In this document: one piece after another, positions 23,452 through 33,009 of the stretch
Position numbering within the stretch: the stretch's first letter is position 1
Layout: the number at the start of each line of letters is the position of its first letter
Origin: Akkermansiaceae bacterium
GTDB taxonomy: Bacteria; Verrucomicrobiota; Verrucomicrobiia; Verrucomicrobiales; Akkermansiaceae
Reading direction: 5' to 3'
Assembly (NCBI GenBank): GCA_019634595.1
Contig: JAHCBC010000004.1
Span: 310,001 to 374,000, forward strand
Length of the DNA: 64,000 nt
Program-made: the position numbers and the translations under genes
The notes under the pieces: model-generated
What the model was told of the DNA's origin: nothing
The model's input: only the letters and a program-made list of their open reading frames with translations
Database searches by the model: none

Positions 23452-24939
23452 GTGAAAACGCGCGCGCTGCTGATCCTGGGCCTGCTGGCGGTCATCGTGG
23501 CCCTGCCGGTGGTCATGCGACGCGAGACAGCGACGGTATCCCCTGCCGAGGCGGATGACCGGCTGGTGATCATCACCCCGCACCATGAGTCCATCCGCCT
23601 GGAGTTCGAGGAAGCGTTCGCCGCATGGTGGAAGCGCTCCACCGGGAGGACGATCTATCTGGACTGGCGGAAGCCGGGCGGCACCTCGGAAATCAGGATG
23701 GTGCTGGACGCCGGATTCGAGGCGGCGGCGGACGGAAGGCGCGAGGGTATTGGCATCGATATCTTTTTCGGCGGCGGCGAGCCGGATTTCTCAGGCCAGG
23801 CAAGGCTCGGACGGCTGGCACCGCTCGATGTTTTCACGAAGCATCCGGAATGGTTCGGTGAAGGCGGCGTGATCCCGGAAACCTTCACCGGGGAGCGATA
23901 CTACGCCGCCGACCACACCTGGGTGGCCACATGCATGTCCCAGTTCGGCATTTGCTACAATCCGGACGCGATCAAACGCATGGGCCTGCCTGAGCCGGCA
24001 CAGTGGGATGACTTGGGCGATCCAGGCTATGCGGGTTCGCTGGCACTAGCGGACCCCACCAAAAGCGGCTCCGTTGCGCGTGCGTTCGAACTGATCCTGC
24101 AAACCCATATGCAGCGCGAGCCGGCATCCTCACAGGGAGACGCGGATGCGGCGATTGCCAGAGGATGGGACAACGGGCTCCGGCTCATCCAGCGGATGGC
24201 GGCGAATGCCCGTTATTTCACGGACAGCGCACCGAAGCCCCCGCAGGATGTGGTCCAGGGAAATGCCGCGGCGGGTATGTGCATCGACTTTTACGGCAGA
24301 TCCTATGAGGGCGAATTCACCACCGCCGATGGCCGCCCGCGCCTGAAGTGGATCGCCCCCCATGCGGGCACCACGCTGAGCGGGGATCCCATTGCCGTAT
24401 TGAAAGGCGCGCCCCATCCGGAGATCGCGCAGGCGTTCGTCGAATTCTGCCTGACACCGGAGGCCCAGCGGATCTGGTTCGGAAAACCGGGCACACCCCA
24501 CGGCCCCATCGCCCGTTCGCTGCACCGCATGCCGGTGAGAAAGGACGTCTATACGCCGGAGAATCTGGCAGCCTCCAGCATGCCCGGCGTCCACCCTTAC
24601 ACGGATGAGGGGAACTTCACCTACCGTCCGGAACTCACCGGCAGCAAGGCCTTCAACACCATCCGGAATCTGGTGAAGGTGATGTGCATCGACTCCCATG
24701 AGGAAATGAAGGATGCCTGGCAGGCACTCCGCGATGCCGGCATGCCGGCGGATGCCCTGGCCGTGTTCGCTGATGTGTCCATGGTCCCCTACTCCGCAGT
24801 GGGCAAGGGAGATGCCCGGCTGGATTCCAAAGACCCCATGGTGGCCGCCGCACGGGCAGCGGAGTTGGGCGAATGGTTCCGGGAAAACTACCGCCGCGCC
24901 GCCGCCATGGCGCGGGCGAAAACCACCACCGCCCGATGA
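23452..24939 (+). CDS. ABC transporter extracellular solute-binding protein (iron-type)
   Basis: 495 aa, start GTG at 23452, 10 bp after the ATPase gene. The N-terminus is one hydrophobic segment (residues 5-22) that acts as a signal anchor or signal peptide; no lipobox Cys is seen. The mature part begins with RLVIITPHHE, as in the FbpA/family-1 binding-protein fold, and contains a late EAQRIWFGKPGTPHGP motif common in iron or thiamine/phosphonate-type binding proteins. It probably delivers substrate to the downstream permease. Length is above the usual 330-370 aa for FbpA, the extra residues lying in the C-terminal 100. The stop overlaps the permease start (ATGA). Confidence 0.85.
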   Translation: MKTRALLILGLLAVIVALPVVMRRETATVSPAEADDRLVIITPHHESIRLEFEEAFAAWWKRSTGRTIYLDWRKPGGTSEIRMVLDAGFEAAADGRREGIGIDIFFGGGEPDFSGQARLGRLAPLDVFTKHPEWFGEGGVIPETFTGERYYAADHTWVATCMSQFGICYNPDAIKRMGLPEPAQWDDLGDPGYAGSLALADPTKSGSVARAFELILQTHMQREPASSQGDADAAIARGWDNGLRLIQRMAANARYFTDSAPKPPQDVVQGNAAAGMCIDFYGRSYEGEFTTADGRPRLKWIAPHAGTTLSGDPIAVLKGAPHPEIAQAFVEFCLTPEAQRIWFGKPGTPHGPIARSLHRMPVRKDVYTPENLAASSMPGVHPYTDEGNFTYRPELTGSKAFNTIRNLVKVMCIDSHEEMKDAWQALRDAGMPADALAVFADVSMVPYSAVGKGDARLDSKDPMVAAARAAELGEWFRENYRRAAAMARAKTTTAR

Positions 24940-26642
24940 AACGGGGCACCGCCATCTTCCTCACGGCCATCGTCACGCTGCTGTTCGCGGTGTTCTTCCT
25001 CTATCCGGCGGGGATGGTGGTGAAGCAGGCCTTCGAGTTGAAGGGGCCGGATGGCTCCACCCGCTACACGCTCGAGTTCATCATCGCCGTGTTCCGGAAC
25101 CCGATCTACCGGGAGGGCCTGTGGAATGCCTTTGCCCTCGGCATCACCAGCACCATCGCCACGCTGGCGATCGCCTTTCCCCTCGCCCTCATCGGGCACC
25201 GCTATGATTTCATGGGGCGAAGGGTGCTCGGCGTGCTGGTGCTGGCCCCACTGATCGTCCCGCCCTTCGTCGGAGCGGTGGGGGTGAAGCAGATGCTGGG
25301 GGTGAATGGAGCGCTGAACGCCCTGCTCATCGACCTGGGGATGATGGACCCGGCATTGCCCTACGACTGGCTAGCGCACGGACGGTTCACAGGCATCGTC
25401 GTGATGAACGCGCTGCATCTCTACCCCATCCTCTACATGAACATCGCCGCCGCGTTGTCCAATCTGGATCCGGCGATGGAACAAGCGGCGGAAAACCTGG
25501 GCTGCCCGCCATGGAAACGGTTCCTCCGCATCACCCTGCCACTCTCCATGCCCGGTGTTTTCGCGGGTTCCTCCATCGTCTTCATCTGGGCCTTCACGGA
25601 GCTGGGGGTGCCGCTGGTCTTCGACTACTCCAGGGTGGCCCCGGTGCAGATCTTCGATGGCATCAAGGGGCTGGACAAAAACCCCACCCCCTATGCCCTC
25701 ACGGCCATCCTCCTGGTCGTCGCAGCGGTGGTGTTTTCCCTTTCGAAGTTGGTGATGGGGCGTTCCCCCCTGGGCACCGCACCGCGCCCGAAGGGACGGT
25801 CCGACCTGAAACGCATCGGCGGCATCCGCTCGGCCGCGTGCGCCCTGTTGTTCCTCGGGGTGTTCCTCCTCGCCTCAGTCCCGCATCTCGGGGTGATCCT
25901 CCTTTCGCTGGCCGGTCGATGGTATGGCACGGTGGTGCCGGATGAATTCACCGCCCGGCACTACACCGAAGCGCTGGGGAACGGTCTGGTCGTTCCGTCG
26001 ATCCAGAACAGCCTCATGTATGCCGGGTGTGCCACGTTGGTCGCGCTCGCCATCGGACTGGCGGTGGCGTGGGTGGTGGTCCGGTCAAATCTGCGGTCAC
26101 GCGGGTGGTTGGACGCCCTGGTGATGCTGCCGCTCGCGGTGCCCGGGCTGGTGATGGCCTTCGGCTATCTCGCCCTATCCCAGGAGGACAAGCCGTTCCA
26201 CTTCCTCATCGGCGCGGACGGGAGTCCTTTCCTCCTGCTGGTGATCGCCTACGCCTTCCGCCGACTGCCCTACGTCGTCAGGTCCGCGGTGGCGGGCCTC
26301 CAGCAAAGCAACCCGGCGCTGGAGGAAGCCGCCCGCTCGCTGGGCGCCACACCGTCACGCACCCTGCGGAGGATCGCCATCCCGCTCATCGGGGCGAATC
26401 TCATGGCCGGGTCCATCTTCGCCTTCGCCTTTGCGATGCTGGAGGTGAGCGACAGTCTCATCCTTGCCCAGCAAACCCAGCACTACCCCATCACCAAGGC
26501 GATCTACACCCTGCTCAGCACACTGGGCAACGGGACCGAGCTGGCCGCCGCACTGGGCGTATGGGCGATGGTATTCCTTTCCGTAGCCATCATGGGTGCG
26601 GCCATCCTGGCGGGAAAACGCGGAGGACTGTTCCGGGTCTGA
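24936..26642 (+). CDS. ABC transporter permease, fused double-domain (FbpB-like)
   Basis: 568 aa from ATG 24936, which overlaps the binding-protein stop as ATGA; the frame extends upstream to 24873 without merit. It has about 12 membrane segments in two homologous halves. Each half carries an EAA-type loop: MEQAAENLGCPPWKRFLRITLP in the first, preceding a transmembrane segment, and LEEAARSLGATPSRTLRRIAIP in the second. The EAA loops dock on the ATPase. Fused double permeases are typical of iron(III) (FbpB/SfuB) transporters, supporting that substrate class. It acts in the inner membrane. Confidence 0.9.
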   Translation: MKRGTAIFLTAIVTLLFAVFFLYPAGMVVKQAFELKGPDGSTRYTLEFIIAVFRNPIYREGLWNAFALGITSTIATLAIAFPLALIGHRYDFMGRRVLGVLVLAPLIVPPFVGAVGVKQMLGVNGALNALLIDLGMMDPALPYDWLAHGRFTGIVVMNALHLYPILYMNIAAALSNLDPAMEQAAENLGCPPWKRFLRITLPLSMPGVFAGSSIVFIWAFTELGVPLVFDYSRVAPVQIFDGIKGLDKNPTPYALTAILLVVAAVVFSLSKLVMGRSPLGTAPRPKGRSDLKRIGGIRSAACALLFLGVFLLASVPHLGVILLSLAGRWYGTVVPDEFTARHYTEALGNGLVVPSIQNSLMYAGCATLVALAIGLAVAWVVVRSNLRSRGWLDALVMLPLAVPGLVMAFGYLALSQEDKPFHFLIGADGSPFLLLVIAYAFRRLPYVVRSAVAGLQQSNPALEEAARSLGATPSRTLRRIAIPLIGANLMAGSIFAFAFAMLEVSDSLILAQQTQHYPITKAIYTLLSTLGNGTELAAALGVWAMVFLSVAIMGAAILAGKRGGLFRV

Positions 26643-26698
26643 ACCGCGGATTTGCCTCGCCAAAGCCCCCGCCCCGATTTCCAGTGTCGGGCAAAGCC

Positions 26699-27469
26699 AT
26701 GAGACGCGCCTCGTTCCTCCGCCTGCTTGCCCTTTCCATCCTCTCCGCCATGTCCTCCACCGCGGCTGAAAGTTCCACCAACACCTGCTTCGAACTCCGC
26801 ACCTACTATGCCGCGGAAGGAAAACTGGACGCGCTGAACTCGCGCTTCCGCGACCATACCACCAAGCTTTTCGCCAAGCATGGAATGACCAACGTCGGCT
26901 ATTGGGTGCCACTGGAAAACACGGAGAACAAGCTGGTCTACCTGCTTTCCTATCCGGACAAGGCCTCCCGTGACAAATCATGGGCCGCTTTCCAGGCGGA
27001 TCCGGAATGGGTGGCCGCCAAGGCGAAATCCGAAGAAGGGGGAAAGCTGGTCGCCAAGGCCGACAACCGCTTCCTCTCCCCCACGGATTTCTCCACCATC
27101 ACCTACGCCGCGGCTGACGCACCGCAGACCTTCGAACTGCGGACCTACACGACCGGCCCGGGAAATCTGGATCACCTGCTGAAACGCTTCCGCGAGCACA
27201 CCGTCGCGCTGTTCACGAAACATGGCATGCGCCACTTCCACTACTTCACCCCATCGAAAGGTGAGCCGGGCGCGGAAAACACCCTCATCTACTTCCTCGC
27301 CCACGCGTCTCCTGAAGCGGGCAAGGCATCTTTCACCGCCTTCCGCGCGGACCCGGAGTGGATCAAGGCACGCGCCGCCTCCGAAGCCGCCGCGGGTGGC
27401 TCACTGACCGTGGAGGACGGCGTGAAATCCGAGCTTCTCAAGGCAACGGATTATTCCCCGGTGAAATGA
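26699..27469 (+). CDS. Secreted protein with two NIPSNAP domains
   Basis: 256 aa from ATG 26699; the longer frame upstream overlaps the permease. A signal peptide covers about residues 1-22 (hydrophobic LLALSILSAM, then small residues). Two NIPSNAP domains follow, each starting with a FELRTY strand (about residues 31 and 140) and containing an FAKHGM or FTKHGM motif. NIPSNAP domains are dimeric alpha-beta-barrel-type folds of unclear function; tandem exported copies are frequent in Planctomycetes-Verrucomicrobia genomes. It lies 56 bp after the permease gene and may or may not share its transcript. Confidence 0.85.
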   Translation: MRRASFLRLLALSILSAMSSTAAESSTNTCFELRTYYAAEGKLDALNSRFRDHTTKLFAKHGMTNVGYWVPLENTENKLVYLLSYPDKASRDKSWAAFQADPEWVAAKAKSEEGGKLVAKADNRFLSPTDFSTITYAAADAPQTFELRTYTTGPGNLDHLLKRFREHTVALFTKHGMRHFHYFTPSKGEPGAENTLIYFLAHASPEAGKASFTAFRADPEWIKARAASEAAAGGSLTVEDGVKSELLKATDYSPVK

Positions 27470-27577
27470 TGGCGGACTGTTGTCCGTCCGGTGCCACCAT
27501 ATTCCAATCCCGTCACACGAATTCCGGTTGACCATGGCCGGAGCGCGTCTATTGCACCCATCCGCGTGCATCGTTCC

Positions 27578-28483
27578 ATGAAGCTCCTCATCCTTTCCCG
27601 CAACCCGCAGCTCTACAGCACCGATGCGCTCGTCAAGGCCGCCGAAAAGCGCGGCCACGATGTCCGGGTGGTGGACTACCTGCGCTGCTACATGAACATC
27701 ACCTCCCGCAAGCCGCGCATCTACGTGGACGGGGAGGAACTCCAGGCGGACGCCGTCATTCCCCGCATCGCGGCGAGGCACACGTTCTACGGCAACGCCG
27801 TCGTCCGCCAGTTCGAGATGATGAACGTCTTCACCCTCAACGATTCCGTCGCCATCGCCCGCTCCCGGGACAAGCTGCGCTCGATGCAGATCCTCGCGAA
27901 ACGCGGCGTCGGCCTGCCGGTCACCGGCTTCGCCCACCACACGGACGCCACCGGGAAACTCATCGAAATGTGCGGCGGCGCACCACTGGTCATCAAACTG
28001 CTGGAAGGCACGCAGGGCGTCGGCGTCGTGCTGGCTGAAACGGCGAACGCCGCCAGCTCCGTGATCGAGGCGTTCAAGGACCTGAACGCGAACATTCTGG
28101 TGCAGGAATTCATCAAGGAAGCGAAAGGTTCCGACATCCGCTGCATCGTGGTCGGAGGAAAGGTCGTCGCCTCCATGAAACGTCAGGCTCCCGAGGGCGA
28201 GTTCCGCTCGAACCTCCATCGCGGCGGCTCCGCCGAAAAGGTGAAAATCACCCCGGAGGAACGCGCCACCGCCATCCGTGCGGCGAAGGCCATGGGACTC
28301 AACGTCGCCGGTGTCGATCTGCTCCGCTCGAACCACGGCCCCGTGGTCATGGAGGTGAACTCCTCCCCCGGTCTGGAAGGCATCGAGCAATCATCCAAAA
28401 AGGACGTGGCGGGCGGCATCATCGAGTTCATCGAGCGGACCCTTGCTAACCCCGCCAAGGCCTCCAAGTCAGGTGACAAGTAA
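27578..28483 (+). CDS. rimK: RimK-family ATP-grasp ligase
   Basis: 301 aa, start ATG 27578; the length equals that of E. coli RimK. An N-terminal preATP-grasp domain (MKLLILSRNP...) is followed by the ATP-grasp fold, with the DVRVVDYLRCYMNI region, then DKLRSMQILAKRGVGLP, LVIKLLEGTQGVGV, and the metal-binding ending VVMEVNSSPGLEGIE. RimK adds glutamate residues to the C-terminus of ribosomal protein S6; relatives ligate amino acids to other carboxylates. The closeness to RimK in length and motifs favours S6 modification, but substrate is not determined by sequence alone. Confidence 0.85.
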   Translation: MKLLILSRNPQLYSTDALVKAAEKRGHDVRVVDYLRCYMNITSRKPRIYVDGEELQADAVIPRIAARHTFYGNAVVRQFEMMNVFTLNDSVAIARSRDKLRSMQILAKRGVGLPVTGFAHHTDATGKLIEMCGGAPLVIKLLEGTQGVGVVLAETANAASSVIEAFKDLNANILVQEFIKEAKGSDIRCIVVGGKVVASMKRQAPEGEFRSNLHRGGSAEKVKITPEERATAIRAAKAMGLNVAGVDLLRSNHGPVVMEVNSSPGLEGIEQSSKKDVAGGIIEFIERTLANPAKASKSGDK

Positions 28484-28520
28484 GATCCGGCGGCTGGAGC
28501 CATAACTCCTTGCCGCCAGG

Positions 28521-31016
28521 ATGATTCCCGGAGCATGCTTATCAGCGATGATTGCTCGTATCCTGGTGTCCCTCATAATTTTTTCCGGATTCACGGCAGC
28601 ATCAGCGGAAGTTCTCTTCCCCCCTGGCACCACAGGCTGGCATCGGCTGGGTGACTCCCTGTCAGCGGATGGTGACCACATGGCCGTCAGTGCTTCCGGC
28701 AACGGGCAGGTGATCATCAGGATCCGGCATGAGGAGGGATGGAGAACATCGAAAGTCATTCCGGCGGTGGATGATGTGGAGTCCGTCCACCTGTCAGGCA
28801 GCCACCTATGTATCAGATCCGCCCAATCCATCCGGATGTATGGCCGGAACAGCGGAGGGACGGATAACTGGGGACTCACCGCGGAGATGGCGATGAGATC
28901 CGGGGGAGTCGCCCTTTCCGGCACCCGGATGCTCATTGCCGGGAACAACCGCACCGATGAATATGGCTACAGTCCGGAAACCGGCACATGGGCCATGCTG
29001 CAGACCGTCGCCACCGGAGCAAGAACTCCGCAGGCACTCTCCGGCGATTTTGCCATCTTGGTCGCTGAAAACTCGTTCGCTTCGTTCACCGGCACTCCCC
29101 AGCTCTTCAAACGCGGTGAATCCGGAAGCTGGGAACCCGGAATGGCTCTCGCCCCGATCCATCATACGGGAGTACGTTCCGGCGTCGCCATGCATGGAGA
29201 CCGGATCATCCTGGGGATTCCTGCCCGTTTCACGACGGGAAACACGGGTGAAGTCCGTGTCCTGGGACGGAACGTGGGTGGCACGGATGCCTGGGGCGAA
29301 GAGCAGATCATCCTCCCTGAAGGAACAGCCCAGGCATTCGGAGCCAGCATCTCCTTCACCGGAGATACCATCGCAGTGGGCATGGAGGGTTCCGATCAGA
29401 CAATCCACCTTTACCGGCGGGCCGGGGATTCCTTCGACTTTTTCGCCCGGTTGCTTCCAGGCGGATACGCCTCCGAGGGATTCGGGCGGGAGCTGGGGTT
29501 GTCCACCGACCGCGTGGTCGCAGCGGACCTATGGGGAGGCACCCCCAACAACTACGCTGGAGCTGTGTTCAGTTTCACTATCCCCCAGGCCCCTTCTGGC
29601 TCCATTCTCCATGAGGACGAAGTCTTCAGGACTTCTCCCGAAGCCGCAGGCGATCACTTCGGCGAAAGCCTCGCCATGGATGGCGACCTCCTTGCCGTAG
29701 GTACCCCTTTCGCGGATGACCCGTATGAAAACGGCGGCATTGTCTATCTCTACCAAAAGACCCTGGAGGGTTCCTGGGAAAACGTGAAGACCATCACCCC
29801 CGGCAACGATTCACTGTATTCCCATTTCGGTTCCGCTGTCGCCCTCCGCAACGGCACACTGGCTGTCGCCGCACCCGGCTCACGCGAAATCCACCTGTTC
29901 GGCCGCGACCATGGCGGCATCGGCCAATGGGGGAAAATCCTCACCATTACGGACTGTCTCGCCCACCGCCTCTCTCTGGATGGAGACGTCCTGGCGGCCA
30001 TCTCCACCTGGGACCATCTGAATGTCTTCGAACGCAATCAGGGAGGAGCCGGAAAATGGGGGAAGGTTCCCGCATCCGGCTCCGGGAATCATGTCACGGT
30101 CTCCGGAGGGATTCTGATCAGCTCAGGCAATTCCAACTGGGCTTCGGTGATGGAACGTGGAGCCAGCGGCTGGGAATATGCGTCCGGCCTCACCACGTCC
30201 AATCCATACGTCATGCTCGGAGCATGCTCCCTGTCCGGAGACACCGTAGCCATCAGCGCAGCACCAGGCTTCGGCCAGCCTCCCGGAGAATGGGTGTCGA
30301 TCTTCAAAAAGAACACCGCTTCGCCAGGCGAATGGGTGGAAATATCCCGTATCCAGCCACCTGACCGACAAAACACCATCCGCTTTGGCCACAGCATCCA
30401 ACTCATGGGTAACATGCTTGTCATTGGCGCTCCCGGAGACGTTACCGGAGGAGTTGAATCAGGCTCTGTCTATGTTTTCCGTGGGAACGAAGATCTGACT
30501 TCATGGACTCTCGTCCGGAAGATCCGGATGCCGGGAAACGCGGCGGAGGATGCCTACGGTTCAACTGTCGCGACCAATGGCGATGATGTCGCTGCAGGTG
30601 CTCCTGAAAAATCATCGGTCTGGCCGGAAGGTGGCGCGGTGCATGTCGATGCATCCTCCACCCACCTGGCGAAATGGGTGGATTTGCACTCCCTCGCCGG
30701 CCACGACGAACAGGAGGTATTGCTCGGTTATGCGATGGGGGTTGATCCCAGGAACCATCCGGGGCGGACCATCCGCCTGGTTGCCGGAGGAAATGGCAGC
30801 CACTCCATCTTCTATCCCCGCGCCAAGGATGCGCCGGGGGTGGATTTCAGGATGGAGTGGTCGGAAGATCTCAACTTGTGGAAAGATACCGGGACTGATC
30901 CCGGCATTTCCCGATCAGTGGATGCCGAATCCCCAGATGCGTGGGAGCACCGCCTGGTGATTCCGCCAACCACACATGGCAGGGCGTTCTTCCGTGCAAG
31001 GGCGATCCGCCGTTGA
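28521..31016 (+). CDS. Secreted FG-GAP repeat (beta-propeller) protein
   Basis: 831 aa. Residues 1-29 look like a signal peptide (MIARILVSLIIFSGFTAASA after a short N-extension; an internal start at residue 10 is possible). The body is made of integrin-alpha-type FG-GAP repeats, recognisable as recurring G-x-S-L/V-A-x-D-G-D-x-L-A-V-G-x-P units, e.g. FGESLAMDGDLLAVGTPFA and FGSAVALRNGTLAVAAPGS. A C-terminal segment of about 100 residues resembles a beta-sandwich sorting or adhesion module. It is likely an extracellular or cell-surface protein. It converges with rarA with only 5 bp between stops. Confidence 0.8.
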   Translation: MIPGACLSAMIARILVSLIIFSGFTAASAEVLFPPGTTGWHRLGDSLSADGDHMAVSASGNGQVIIRIRHEEGWRTSKVIPAVDDVESVHLSGSHLCIRSAQSIRMYGRNSGGTDNWGLTAEMAMRSGGVALSGTRMLIAGNNRTDEYGYSPETGTWAMLQTVATGARTPQALSGDFAILVAENSFASFTGTPQLFKRGESGSWEPGMALAPIHHTGVRSGVAMHGDRIILGIPARFTTGNTGEVRVLGRNVGGTDAWGEEQIILPEGTAQAFGASISFTGDTIAVGMEGSDQTIHLYRRAGDSFDFFARLLPGGYASEGFGRELGLSTDRVVAADLWGGTPNNYAGAVFSFTIPQAPSGSILHEDEVFRTSPEAAGDHFGESLAMDGDLLAVGTPFADDPYENGGIVYLYQKTLEGSWENVKTITPGNDSLYSHFGSAVALRNGTLAVAAPGSREIHLFGRDHGGIGQWGKILTITDCLAHRLSLDGDVLAAISTWDHLNVFERNQGGAGKWGKVPASGSGNHVTVSGGILISSGNSNWASVMERGASGWEYASGLTTSNPYVMLGACSLSGDTVAISAAPGFGQPPGEWVSIFKKNTASPGEWVEISRIQPPDRQNTIRFGHSIQLMGNMLVIGAPGDVTGGVESGSVYVFRGNEDLTSWTLVRKIRMPGNAAEDAYGSTVATNGDDVAAGAPEKSSVWPEGGAVHVDASSTHLAKWVDLHSLAGHDEQEVLLGYAMGVDPRNHPGRTIRLVAGGNGSHSIFYPRAKDAPGVDFRMEWSEDLNLWKDTGTDPGISRSVDAESPDAWEHRLVIPPTTHGRAFFRARAIRR

Positions 31017-31021
31017 ATCCC

Positions 31022-32386
31022 CTACTTCTCCATCTGCGAACGCCAGTAGTCCAGGCGTTCCTTGATCCGCTTCTCCATCCCCTGCTCCCCCGGTTGGTAG
31101 TAGGTGCGGCCCTCCGGCAGGTAGGCCTGCGGGATGTAGGCCCCCTCGTAGTCGTGGGAGTAAAGGTAGCGCAGATTTTCTTCGGTTTCTCCGGAGGCAC
31201 TGGCGAGCTTTTTGCGGGTTCTGGTCCGGAGATGCGGAGGAACTGCCAGCGTGCGGCCACTTTCCACATCGGACATCGCCTTTCCTAGAGCGGCGTAGGC
31301 GGTGTTCGATTTCGGTGCGGTCGCCAGATAGACGGTGGCATGGGCCAGCGGGATCCTGCCCTCCGGCATGCCGACGAACTCCAGCGCGCCGTGGGCATCC
31401 AAGGCCACGCGCAGGGCACCGGAGTCCGCCAGGCCGATGTCCTCCGAAGCTGAGATCACCAGCCGCCGGGAGATGAAACGCGGATCCTCCCCGGCATGCA
31501 GCATCTTCGCCAGCCAGTAGAGCGCGGCGTCCGGATCACTGCCGCGGATGGATTTGATGAACGCGGAGGCGGTATCGTAGTGGGCGTCACCATCCGCATC
31601 ATAGACCACGGCTTTCCGCTGGATGGACTCCTCCGCCACTTCCAGGGTCAGGTGGACGGAACCATCCTCGCCCGGATGGGTGGTCAGGATGGCCAGTTCC
31701 AGTGCGGTGAGCGCTTTCCTCACATCCCCATCGGACTTTTCCGCCAGATGCTGCAACGCTTCCGGATCCGCAGCCACCCGGTAGGTTCCAAGGCCGCGCT
31801 CTTCATCGGAGATGGCCCGTTCCAGAACCGCGACCACATCCTCCACGGGCACTGCCTCCAGTTGGAAGATCTGCGACCGGGAGACGAGCGGCGAGTTCAC
31901 ATGGAAATACGGATTGTGCGTCGTCGCGCCGATGAACCGCACCACTCCGCGCTCGATGTGCGGCAGCAAGACGTCCTGCTGCGCCTTGTTGAAGCGGTGA
32001 ATTTCATCGATGAAAAGGATCGTCGTTTCCCCCCGCAGCTCCCGCCAGGTGCGGGCCTGGTCGATCTTGGCGCGGATCTCCGCCACGTTCGACTCGACGC
32101 CGTTCAGAGACTCGAAGCGTGAACCGGTCGTCCGCGCGATCACGCTGGCCAGCGTCGTCTTTCCGGTCCCCGGAGGTCCGTAAAAAATGAGGGACGTGAA
32201 GCGGTCGGACTCGATGGCCCGGCGGAGCAGTTTCCCCTCCGCGAGGATGTGTTTCTGTCCCGCGACCTCGTCGAGCGACCTGGGCCGCATCCTGGCGGCC
32301 AGCGGCTCGGAAGGGTTCGGCTTGTCTTTGAGGGCGGCGGGAGTGGTGAAAAGATCGGACACGTCTGCTTGGTGGGAGCATCCCAT
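31022..32386 (-). CDS. rarA: Replication-associated recombination protein A (RarA/MgsA)
   Basis: 454 aa, start ATG at 32386; a longer frame to 32662 would overlap the Nudix gene on the other strand. Motifs: Walker A FYGPPGTGKTT, Walker B ILFIDEIHRFNKAQQD, sensor GATTHNPYF, and the RarA-specific C-terminal tetramerisation region with DPDAALYWLAKMLHAGEDPRFI. RarA is a clamp-loader-like AAA+ ATPase working at stalled replication forks, with SSB. The gene is divergent from the Nudix gene. Length and all motifs are normal. Confidence 0.93.
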   Translation of the reverse strand: MGCSHQADVSDLFTTPAALKDKPNPSEPLAARMRPRSLDEVAGQKHILAEGKLLRRAIESDRFTSLIFYGPPGTGKTTLASVIARTTGSRFESLNGVESNVAEIRAKIDQARTWRELRGETTILFIDEIHRFNKAQQDVLLPHIERGVVRFIGATTHNPYFHVNSPLVSRSQIFQLEAVPVEDVVAVLERAISDEERGLGTYRVAADPEALQHLAEKSDGDVRKALTALELAILTTHPGEDGSVHLTLEVAEESIQRKAVVYDADGDAHYDTASAFIKSIRGSDPDAALYWLAKMLHAGEDPRFISRRLVISASEDIGLADSGALRVALDAHGALEFVGMPEGRIPLAHATVYLATAPKSNTAYAALGKAMSDVESGRTLAVPPHLRTRTRKKLASASGETEENLRYLYSHDYEGAYIPQAYLPEGRTYYQPGEQGMEKRIKERLDYWRSQMEK

Positions 32387-32428
32387 CACTTGCCCTCCGC
32401 CGCCAGTCGATTTAAGGAGCGCCCGCTG

Positions 32429-32983
32429 ATGCAGAAGTCCCGGATCCTCGAAATCGTCGCCGCTTATCTTTCCCGCCATCCCGGAGAGGCGGAACGGCTG
32501 CGGGTTTTCACCGACTATCTGGCGGTGAACGAGGAGCTTTTCAGCAGGAAGAATTTCAACGGCCACATCACCACCAGCGCGATCGTCTTCAATGCGGAGC
32601 GGGACAACCTCCTGCTCATCGTCCACAAGACACTCGGCCGCGTCCTCCAGCCCGGCGGACATTTCGAGGGTGACGATTCACTAGCCGCCAGTGCCGCCCG
32701 GGAGGTTCTGGAGGAAACAGGCGTGACCGTGGAGCCACACCCAGCCGCCTCCGGAGACCACCCGGTGGACATCGATGCCCATTGGATGCCCGCTAATCCA
32801 AAGAAGCAGGAGGACGGCCACTGGCACTTCGATTTCCGCTACCTGTTCACCTCCGCCCACGCGCATGACTTCTCCCTTCAGGAAGAGGAAGTCAGCGGCT
32901 GCGGATGGCACGCGGTGGGTTCACAAGAGGCCCAGTCGTGCTTCGGGTCTTACTGCTGGCCAAAGTTGGGACAGGCCCCATAG
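32429..32983 (+). CDS. Nudix hydrolase
   Basis: 184 aa from ATG 32429. The Nudix box is present as GHFEGDD...AAREVLEETGV (about residues 73-95), with Asp instead of the first conserved Glu, a substitution found in some subfamilies. The other metal-binding REVLEE residues are intact. It would hydrolyse a nucleoside diphosphate linked to another group; the substrate cannot be told. The N-terminal 45 residues are a helical extension. It shares a 42-bp divergent promoter region with rarA. Confidence 0.88.
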   Translation: MQKSRILEIVAAYLSRHPGEAERLRVFTDYLAVNEELFSRKNFNGHITTSAIVFNAERDNLLLIVHKTLGRVLQPGGHFEGDDSLAASAAREVLEETGVTVEPHPAASGDHPVDIDAHWMPANPKKQEDGHWHFDFRYLFTSAHAHDFSLQEEEVSGCGWHAVGSQEAQSCFGSYCWPKLGQAP

Positions 32984-33009
32984 GACGATGGTCCCTCCGC
33001 TCACACACC

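Noticed and set aside
26027..26698. Upstream part of the long frame containing the NIPSNAP gene
   Set aside because: It overlaps the ABC permease in another frame; the signal peptide starts at 26699.
32387..32662. N-terminal extension of rarA
   Set aside because: It lies over the Nudix gene on the other strand and lacks homology to RarA; ATG at 32386 gives the normal N-terminus.
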